Assembly (NCBI GenBank): GCA_902796535.1
Contig: CADBPL010000125.1
Location: 1 to 17,455, forward strand
DNA: 17,455 nt
Source: Oscillospiraceae bacterium
Lineage (GTDB): Bacteria; Bacillota; Clostridia; Oscillospirales; Acutalibacteraceae
Direction: 5' to 3'
Part shown: positions 15,001 to 17,455 of the stretch, in pieces
Layout: each line of letters opens with the position of its first letter
Position numbering within the stretch: the stretch's first letter is position 1
Position numbers and translations under genes: made by a program
Notes under the pieces: generated by a model
What the model saw: the letters and a program-made list of their open reading frames with translations, nothing else
What the model was told of the DNA's origin: nothing
The model's database searches: none

Positions 15001-17455
15001 TCCCTATTATTATGGTGAAATGACCATCAACCTGCCGAACGTGGGCGAAATGGTCGGCGGCATCGTGCTGAACTTCGCATACGGCATTCAGATGAATTCC
15101 TCCTTCACCAGCATCCAGATCAACGGTGACGGTACGCAGGAGCATCCCTACGAAATCGCAGCGCCCAAGCACTTCTACGTCATGCGCGCCCTGCACACCA
15201 ACGGCAAATACTTCAAGCAGGTGAAAAACATTGACTTGAATGTTGGTCTGAATGATCCGTCACAAAGCGTTCTCAACCGTTACACGACTCTTGAGGGCTT
15301 TGATCCGATCGGCACACCGGCGTCTCCCTTCTACGGCCACTTCGACGGCGACGGTTATGTCATCTCGAACCTTTACATCAACGACGAAGCGACCAATGCC
15401 GTCGGCCTGTTCGGCTGCGTCGGCATGAGCTCCGAATTGAAGAATATCCACATTGAAGTAGCGGATAAGATCATCATCCGCGACCTTGACGACCAGCGCA
15501 CCATGGTCAACGGCGGCATTCTTGGCGGCAACAACACCGGCGGTCTGGTCGGCAGCATCAAAGCAACCGGCAACTCGAACACCACGGTCACCAACTGCTC
15601 CGTGGCCAACGGCAACGTCGTCGGCGGCATGAACGTCGGCGCCCTGATCGGCTCGGCAGCCGGTTCGGTCTCGATCAACAACTGCTTCACCTCCGCCACC
15701 ACCGCTTCTTACGCGAGCGTCGCCAACGTCGGCGCTCTGCTCGGCGCTGCCGTTTCCGGCACGCCCACGCTCACGAGCTGCTTCACGGCGGGCTTCGCCG
15801 TTGCCGGCAGTGAGACGGCAGGCACAGCAGCTGTCGGCGGTCTGGTCGGCAAGAATAACGCCAACACTACGCTCACGCTGCGCAACTGCTTCATCGGCGC
15901 CACCGCCTCCGGCAACACGGCCAACACGGTCGGCCTGACTGTCGGCGCCAATGCCGGCAGCATTGCGGCCACCGACAACACGGTCGCCGCCCTGATCGCG
16001 CCCGACGTGAAGGGCAAGACGCTTGCAAATATCGCGCCCGGCGTCAGCGGCTCCAACAACTATTATGAGAGCAAGATGCTCGGCGTGATCGAAGACGGTG
16101 CAGCTGCCATTGCCTACACCGACAACGCGGCCTATGAGGCTATGACCACGTATGCTGCCAGCATAGCGCAGTATGACAGCGGTTCGGACGCCTATTCCGA
16201 AGCGTATCGCAACCTGATCGCAACAGCGGTCAAGGTAGATCAGAGCGTGAGAACGGTCGGCAGCAATCAGATTCAGTCTGAGAACATTCAGGGCAACGGC
16301 GGTCTGATTTACCCGCTGACCATGAGCTTCAGCAACGCGACTGCCTTTACGACCTCGGTTTACGATCTGAGCGATACGGTGGCTTACCCGATGGGCATCG
16401 ATCTCGGTTTGACCGGCAACGGTTCCAACAAGAACACCGACCTGCTGTTCAGAACCACGAGCGAAGGCTCCACCAGCTCCGTGATCATTTACCGCAACAT
16501 TTTCCGCGACAACGAGCAGAGCGTTGCGGTCAAGCATGACGGTGAGACCTATCCCAACGGCGAGATCTATTACGATTACAGCCTGCCTTATGCGGTTGCG
16601 ACGCAGACCATTCCCGCCAAGATCGGGCAGGGCGAATCCGCCTCCGCAACAACCCTTTCCATTGCCAGAAAGATCATGTATCCGGTCATGGATATCAATG
16701 ATTACGGCATCGGCCACAGCGATGTGTTCCCGATTGCGACTGCTCGCCAGCTCAAGGCGCTGACAAGCACCGCCGAGCATGAGCCCGGCACAAAGTTCAG
16801 CTTCCTGCGCGACGACAGCAGTATTTCGGGCAGACTTGATTATCAGACCCGCGACCTTCTGCTCGTGGCTGATATTGACCTGGCCTCCACGGTCTTCACC
16901 CCGATGGAAACGCTCTATGAGCATTTCTACGGCAACGGCCACGTCATCAGCAACCTGCAGATCCAGTCCTCCGGCAATGCGGCCATGTTCACCTCAGTGC
17001 AGTCCGGCAGCGTCTTTGACTTGGGCCTGATGGGCGTAAATGTGGTGAACAGAGATAACGCTTCAACAGCCAAAGCGGCGATGCTTGCCGGCGATATCAG
17101 CGGCGCCACGATCAGCAACTGCTTTGCCATCGGTTCCGTTTCGGCAACTGCCATTACGCCCGGTATCGCGGTCGGCGGTCTGGTGGCCAGCGCCTCGAAT
17201 GACAGCACCATTGAAAACTGTATCGTTTCCGGCAATGTGACCGGCGGCGCCGGCACCGGTTCCGAAGCGGCCGGCCTGCTCGGCAAATCGACCGGAACGG
17301 TCACGATCGATAACGTTACCGTTACCGCCAATGTGAGCGCTTATAACACCTACGCCATTTGCGGCACGAGCGTTGCTGCGGCCATCACGAACGCTGTTTA
17401 CGGCGGTCAGATGGCGAACAACGCAGACGGGCAGGGCGTTGCGGGCCGTCAGCAT
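2969..17455 (+). CDS. Giant exported modular GLUG-repeat beta-helix protein (3' end outside window)
   Basis: At least 4,829 codons are open with no stop, and the frame ends in phase at the last base. The start is ATG 2969, 7 bases after GGAGG. Order of parts: Sec signal peptide (1-32), acidic Glu/Thr linker (72-118), then about seven modules starting near residues 129, 732, 1166, 2192, 3042, 4052 and 4578. Leaders recall the GSGTxxDPYxI...DI(D/N)(L/M) domains known to precede GLUG (Pfam Glug) beta-helices. About thirty GLUG-like cores are visible by eye, for example VGGLVG, AGGVIG and IGGIIG, often followed by an Asn-Cys coil start such as TNCVV. One connector resembles a BIG_2 Ig-like domain. 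There are no enzyme motifs. Proteins of this type are extracellular; an adhesin, stalk or matrix role is inferred. The C-terminal anchor (LPXTG, SLH or other) is not in view. The only close neighbour is the upstream McrB-like cassette, with no evident functional link. Coding is certain; exact function is unknown. Confidence 0.93.
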   Translation, partial: MRKRVLFRTLVILLASTLLLTSTGAYNILVFADQNMDSVSLSATNEGAASAPSISTFGGALIVEKGYAAVYGEPETGEPETDEAETDASDEAAEATEAETDESEGDLAANGEIDELEIGTQSGSDPFDGSGTASDPYQITNSNFLQVYDKINNSETNKYFQLVEDINISSLPLSSFHDSAQHSALYLFSAEGSNPSSAYFVIDGAYEEGGVTKRHSIYANANSLIDASAYQYFAIFGFMNENCEVKNLIIDNVHVNTQNARAVSIVAFKNMGQSNETGRGGIQNVSVTNCSISVTGSSANIDANVSSQSPFSYLDDISNTGYDVYPGFAAVTADNRGKVENATVENFSISVNNGSHYLAGVVAQNRGSAQSGCKNCTVNGLNISATAANAYVGGVCAFNDSYHMVTGAVVDLPGHGTANGSPVTYGGQIYGGRYVGGLVGLNDGAVSDSLIEGSFSTISTPDSQSYDMFGLVSADNSANAVSYYYGGAVAGGSGTITDVTVQNLGFYMSLVSTDQPCYFGGITATASAAGAVTDCVSTGSFASSAHSAVCHAGGVIGYAPANAAAGTLSNCYTLFRIQNKAHYLNGAVIGFGGTSAAASNCYWSSEISGCVTAYAIPVSNADSTIEQISDRSFDLTATDSNGDPMRAVVSRRNQMLSGIAKPSHSWSGSNIATITGTGTLDSHTVQGVVNSLDSVPYQQTLTLPGGIGYSGRTSFAVDFKLDVFITASDNIGNPNDPDDPLQISTSGMIRFLYLAPYANYVLTQNVTIDETEWEPVAFYGRLSGVSNNSPVHTIYAPCRVFSAVVGQRAAGVTINTVTAVDDKDTSDTADDVEITQYSTTPGSVTVDGGLIEQLNVTLTPDYFVLNSGAVNQSVFGSLFGATMRFALLTNDTDQSAMLSGSRQGVFADAAYRNTYLYGCSTDVSFECADDCTNVGAFLGYLDASGNVVDNCMVDADGANPDENETSSVAAFIGNITANTGKVMNSIVVTTVADGVASIFGAAGSGPSAAAGSFDNIFWARNSSSETSAPIGDGRTAFGGLTLWGTTNDQELGQFYNLEHTLNSGDAIATLPLPQNMAKLAVTTAAEAETEFTITRLTPNGVQFYDDPEISVVNKSAFNQLVLSFTAKDSTQDGSIDTFKITHTKTGLCAYIVITAQAAGALQQDADGFYMVRSAADLKNISTEIANGDDTIAGYPYKLYANIDMSYFDGSDTNRQFFAIGTTSHPFWGAFVGGEDPETHEPYTISNVTVLDANNKDTINHNNGFFGVVDATSPVEVDGTIYGIEDLYFENLRVIGGDHVGSLAGSVKSAPMAYGEVNKFPIRNIHVSDSEVTGGSAIGATNLGKRVGGLIGEVADISLDLSDVTLNNVEVTTYFYDAAFSNQVMTTVDGSDRGYFSSDYFAEPMGLGGVIGAAFSGQGIDFPTEITITDTHVSNLYVAGRSRTDENEATYATMDAGGIIGSVLNSYNGSYLEQGVTTLTIGDSETSSDVTVTDSKIMAFGNTGGIIGASDVATILTNCVVSGSDATAAPERSAMQVLSRSLFYVGGIVGYSGISTYNTADGYSFMSTNVIYASITDCSVVNAYVASTDTSYMGQGAAPVRNVAVGGIIGGGNGQGYSNSAGDSESENDDLYPYVSGCTVNHSRVEGVITGGVVGADAEIRYVSDYAIDDTPDWYLLNMRDLITNCSVTNTKVTTLANATRVAGDCPSASGEAYPVGSDHFVLASGVGGIMGTNVRFHYDSLRPDYNKGYNNTLRNYAFMHDTIIQYCDVAAGTTVENRLPYTEATTMATAAVGGVLGNAFTNQTQNGYYEPGRCVLRYNEVGASVYNAANLSDQQDFNQDIYTETEVKVGTGGFIGAVKGGTNYSEALQVSNGMYNAICDITGIHVYTSVFSGSLSGTRGLGGAIGVVNFATDADLAQYSGRDWTMTYGSVPGQMLFNLALAGSISLTGSEESYSNETCCGGYVIGHISADEYEAYTFIDGVSSYFSDPFYVFSDITYTSFGCDAYLVPFGFLNGNADGNPANAVYPRIDGVLAGTGCFRDVNLDENGDVLFRDKTQQYINRYNDLYAIDITEGSGDSFVIMAADTAAYNWRGSDDSVAQVTTVVGSTAKQVIVHGLRSGTVQVSIPFVGYLNDGTGVGRWGGEDNGYGIEVFIPCGFSYESPTQARLTIAKERDGSNGALTGVEYRLIETPYDLGIIGYDISAQINGVNSNKSLSASAMSAKYALYNTEGVIEFTDDMFAANGSFPGGLTPVGSSSYMFTGSFETLPEGYYDFVRSSVSYQNSANGSLVESTDTNVHVAYDHQMILRNVRVKSSGSVGASLFGLVSGASFRHFDIDGMTLAGSTSGNYLGAIACKAFAPDTAGTAPITIDNVNLNNFTFNEADYIGGLVGGIFANQTNFAANTAASVISNCVVGAPDAESIRAEYYDNSIEATTGAGGLLAHSSQYATNITNCVVRDVEIVQQADSSLFIDYANLDSGAAGAVMAYAGTMNNVTVEHCAITGEIVGGAVMRSYTSQLEDDFASAGTFANYQYTTSTIICPSADSVTLTGINIKNSALEGTIDVDSGSPYSASGGILARVDASTASHTITDCLVDDKTTIKAVDGVGGIVGCLENPYGNEVTVNVAHAEHGVTVTDCTMNADLSRTVLTEAETVFNRGIGGIIGVFYRFSPLTYTRVSGCVVGGTIHAETTAGGVIGSILADRTNDIGFEDSNIAPFLDFKNTTGTNKHFVSNCLVTAKFVTRAAGTTTDIPTFSSRRRGVGVVLGYYVMNSNGVSYVMPATANYYASTHTEPFFHVMFSSANYSEGYVSLFGFDNGSGSHPCLNSNANVTTYLYDLNRTGLDHDNNESSHFMVSTEGYLALPDESGKVTRINSEAPNAAGLPEVYSTSFNRTNANTLTFDWSANASDINKLVFDTDTTDEDYSFNNGALPDAFTTSSNNGAAEKEHEFALASVSLANGTNYFDVKYPATSKDSTTGSTVTNPQAFSLTLKQGVELNDKLTLTLLFTYENGLTMSMDLFINVRPREYWRLDPDDSGLDYTYYLVFNASDLAALQKELSCECTGNNGDTSNARADARVIQCYDVFWTLSDASVVSAARMALDDNGYQPTIAEVLGNAYTDPIDTGESSNEFILSQYLGNFKRPNPDYLEDPINNPDPEISFYDYYGDTDNVPMIDIVGDIGAIDYGVYGEPGSAAIINPYTINNSDRTYVPFTGRYITLQNSLSDSTGATEHGENYAIYGLEFRAENIVANTGSDAPYAGLIAQLGGGAVVDGARFINPKISVINSYETACSAGVLAGAVSYTDDDLQNGLDAPVIRNVSILDSGDGVSFVKAIKRMNRASSSAGGLVGEINGTATVYNVTVSGVDVVSSYTANAQGVAEETSILVGGIAGKVVGTDGVGPAAFYGIDVTGCHVLGGHIANPVGNIKSYGGGLFGIMNASVDMLSTDPITGEERYNLDWDQLPNVQSEVSGTTVGGSYISSSYGYDRDDLNNTALDIAGGVAAVSQGECTVTYVNVIASQVVAGDIAGGIVGQIANKGLQDSDIVSLTVTKSGVGLQKGYIDGDDTGTEIIENTDPTDVQILVVGTAGTSNRFNTAGGVVGNVQNLDNLYIGTVDDQQGVDVNGVIGAYGYDNHNREATAGGLIGSISGSDESGFDAELDSYLDKIQIYGSNVQGEVNGFNREYVTNMKCAGSAGGLIGKIACAARKDINNVGDGNLFIKDCIMSAKVNLYTSVYGVTVDCADTPNNRSRNTNVGKLIGRMADGALIDDDCDPIDVAEDLWPVIYSAIYAGTAELTNGSSQPISDDNEALMVALRGDLWVNPMLSGNTYCLNDHYIAVNDYIQKVYGSSYPQDIVLYGNRVLCGIDFEIYADMQTIFLELPYYDCNQNYRYLADTEVAADTFGADYETLPMKMQSFMVSEGEPNSGDPEADAAIFTSNAFIQYQDSAVSVDKYFRFMNPNDKLVFQNDQVDILDSNGVKISEATTTYNDGFMSEQVDLYDLSSGDQISSLFYPYYYGEMTINLPNVGEMVGGIVLNFAYGIQMNSSFTSIQINGDGTQEHPYEIAAPKHFYVMRALHTNGKYFKQVKNIDLNVGLNDPSQSVLNRYTTLEGFDPIGTPASPFYGHFDGDGYVISNLYINDEATNAVGLFGCVGMSSELKNIHIEVADKIIIRDLDDQRTMVNGGILGGNNTGGLVGSIKATGNSNTTVTNCSVANGNVVGGMNVGALIGSAAGSVSINNCFTSATTASYASVANVGALLGAAVSGTPTLTSCFTAGFAVAGSETAGTAAVGGLVGKNNANTTLTLRNCFIGATASGNTANTVGLTVGANAGSIAATDNTVAALIAPDVKGKTLANIAPGVSGSNNYYESKMLGVIEDGAAAIAYTDNAAYEAMTTYAASIAQYDSGSDAYSEAYRNLIATAVKVDQSVRTVGSNQIQSENIQGNGGLIYPLTMSFSNATAFTTSVYDLSDTVAYPMGIDLGLTGNGSNKNTDLLFRTTSEGSTSSVIIYRNIFRDNEQSVAVKHDGETYPNGEIYYDYSLPYAVATQTIPAKIGQGESASATTLSIARKIMYPVMDINDYGIGHSDVFPIATARQLKALTSTAEHEPGTKFSFLRDDSSISGRLDYQTRDLLLVADIDLASTVFTPMETLYEHFYGNGHVISNLQIQSSGNAAMFTSVQSGSVFDLGLMGVNVVNRDNASTAKAAMLAGDISGATISNCFAIGSVSATAITPGIAVGGLVASASNDSTIENCIVSGNVTGGAGTGSEAAGLLGKSTGTVTIDNVTVTANVSAYNTYAICGTSVAAAITNAVYGGQMANNADGQGVAGRQH
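3176..3322 (+). other. Acidic Glu/Thr/Ala/Asp linker in the giant protein
   Basis: Residues about 70-118 are dominated by Glu, Thr, Asp and Ala in imprecise repeats such as EPETGEPETDEAETD, with almost no hydrophobic residues. This looks like a disordered, strongly negative spacer between the processed N-terminus and the first folded module. Such linkers are often extended or glycosylated in exported Firmicute proteins; that is inference here. Confidence 0.75.
3353..5040 (+). other. Module 1: GLUG leader plus beta-helix
   Basis: The leader begins GSGTASDPYQIT (from residue 129) and continues to YFQLVEDINIS, the classic GLUG-leader pattern. Coils follow with cores LAGVVAQNRG, VGGVCAFND, VGGLVGLNDG, GGAVAGGSG and AGGVIGYAP. 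The module closes with SNCYW, which matches the usual last rung of GLUG helices, and then a beta-rich connector. This is the clearest and probably least diverged module in the protein. Confidence 0.7.
5162..6250 (+). other. Module 2: short divergent GLUG-like module
   Basis: It opens with a Pro/Asp-rich stretch (NPNDPDDP) and a leader ending in VLTQNVTID and VAFYGRLSG (F at residue 778). Only a few coils follow (VGAFLGYLD, VAAFIGNI), ending in SFDNIFW, an equivalent of the SNCYW closing rung. The Gly-Gly cores are replaced by Gly-Ala or Ala-Ala, so a strict GLUG model may miss it. It is much shorter than modules 3-5. Confidence 0.5.
6251..6460 (+). other. Beta-rich connector between modules 2 and 3
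   Basis: Residues about 1095-1164 alternate hydrophobic and polar positions (ITRLTPNGVQFYDDPEISV, then LVLSFTAKD and YIVITAQA). This suggests a small Ig-like beta sandwich. No family signature is strong enough to name it. It sits where a rigid spacer would hold two beta-helices apart. Confidence 0.4.
6464..9180 (+). other. Module 3: long GLUG beta-helix with insertions
   Basis: The leader DGFYMVRSAADLKNI...LYANIDMS starts near residue 1166, followed by FWGAFVGG (residue 1226). At least ten cores follow: VGGLIG, LGGVIG, AGGIIG, TGGIIG, VGGIVG, VGGIIG, TGGVVG, VGGIMG, VGGVLG, TGGFIG and LGGAIG. Long polar loops separate the cores, so coils are irregular, typically 40-70 residues apart. Asn-Cys or Asp-Cys pairs (TNCVV, TDCSV, TNCSV) recur at matching places. 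Confidence 0.65.
9182..9360 (+). other. BIG_2-like Ig domain in the giant protein
   Basis: Residues about 2072-2131 contain YNWRGSDDSVAQVTTVVGS followed by VHGLRSGTVQVSIPF. This fits the W-x-S-x-D-x-x-V-A-x-V ... G-x-x-x-G-T-x-x-V pattern of bacterial Ig-like group 2 domains, common in Gram-positive adhesins. It lies between modules 3 and 4 and probably acts as a stiff spacer. The identification is by motif only. Confidence 0.5.
9542..11640 (+). other. Module 4: GLUG beta-helix
   Basis: A divergent leader contains FTGSFETLPEGYYDF (F at residue 2260). Coils follow with cores VGASLFGLV, IGGLVG, AGGLLA, VGGIVG, IGGIIG and AGGVIG, and Asn-Cys rungs SNCVV, TNCVV, TDCLV and SNCLV. It ends in a non-repetitive polar region (about 11220-11640) and passes into a beta-rich connector. 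Confidence 0.6.
12086..14340 (+). other. Module 5: GLUG beta-helix with leader
   Basis: The leader starts at YYLVFNASDLAALQKEL (near residue 3042), continues through a Cys-containing loop, and reaches PFTGRYITLQ (F at residue 3211). Cores include AGGLVG, VGGIAG, GGGLFG, AGGVAA, AGGIVG, AGGVVG, AGGLIG (twice) and VGKLIG. Coils carry long insertions, as in module 3. Few Asn-Cys rungs are present compared with modules 3, 4 and 6. Confidence 0.6.
14341..15120 (+). other. Long connector between modules 5 and 6
   Basis: This stretch of about 260 residues lacks GLUG cores. It is Tyr/Asp-rich (LELPYYDCNQNYRYL) and ends in beta-like strands before module 6. It could hold one or two unrecognised domains. 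No catalytic, binding or anchoring motif was found. Confidence 0.4.
15122..16680 (+). other. Module 6: compact, regular GLUG beta-helix
   Basis: The leader GDGTQEHPYEI (residues 4053-4063), VKNIDLN and FYGHFDGDGYVISNL (from 4121) match the canonical GLUG leader best of all downstream modules. Rungs are short and regular: TGGLVG, VGALIG, VGALLG, VGGLVG, each followed by TNCSV, NNCFT, TSCFT or RNCFI. The module ends in NNYYESKMLG and a beta-rich connector. Confidence 0.7.
16709..17455 (+). other. Module 7: GLUG beta-helix, cut by window edge
   Basis: The leader runs from IGHSDVFPIATARQLKAL (near residue 4578) through LLLVADIDL to FYGNGHVISNL (F at residue 4653). Rungs ISNCFAIG, VGGLVASAS, IENCIVSG and AAGLLGKST follow up to the edge. 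It resembles module 6 in rung spacing, suggesting a recent duplication of the C-terminal modules. Confidence 0.65.

Noticed and set aside
15260..16942. Open minus-strand frame of 560 codons, with similar ones at 8966-10462, 10670-12130 and 12641-13867
   Set aside because: All share the codon-aligned antisense phase and are explained by rare TTA, CTA and TCA codons in the sense gene.

Overview
This window looks like chromosomal sequence from an anaerobic, probably gut-dwelling member of the Clostridia (Firmicutes). The clues are strong GGAGG-type ribosome binding sites, a Gram-positive style signal peptide, balanced to moderately GC-rich coding sequence, and a giant exported protein of the GLUG-repeat type that is common in uncultured gut Firmicutes. 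The assignment is inference; there is no rRNA, tRNA or taxonomic marker gene. All real genes lie on the + strand. No tRNA, rRNA, insertion sequence, CRISPR array, integrase or phage gene is visible.

Region 1 (1-2843) holds two intracellular genes. The first, cut by the left edge, is the C-terminal part of a McrB-like AAA+ ATPase. It keeps a GTxN sensor-1 region and an arginine-finger-like DKVYDRA motif, but its core is INNDDS rather than the MNxxDR signature of true McrB GTPases. A 122-base spacer with two inverted repeats separates it from a 733-residue protein. That protein's N-terminal half resembles the DUF2357-type partners often encoded beside such ATPases. Its C-terminal half is a very long Lys/Glu/Ala-rich coiled coil where a PD-(D/E)XK nuclease would be expected. 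The pair resembles a two-gene McrBC-like cassette with the nuclease replaced by a charged rod. Its role is unknown.

Region 2 (2844-2968) is a leader of about 125 bases with several inverted repeats and a strong GGAGG ribosome binding site.

Region 3 (2969-17455) is one uninterrupted reading frame of at least 4,829 codons that runs off the right edge. It was read codon by codon and has no stop. It encodes an exported giant: signal peptide, acidic Glu/Thr linker, then about seven modules. Most modules start with a divergent globular leader and continue into GLUG-type beta-helix coils with cores such as VGGLVG, AGGVIG and IGGIIG. They are joined by beta-rich connectors, one of which resembles a bacterial Ig-like (BIG_2) domain. 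The C-terminus, where a wall or surface anchor would be expected, is outside the window. The protein is most likely a surface or secreted adhesin or stalk. Long minus-strand open frames opposite it are codon-aligned mirror images, not genes.

The intracellular cassette and the exported giant share orientation, but nothing visible ties them functionally. The leader with its own ribosome binding site suggests separate expression units.
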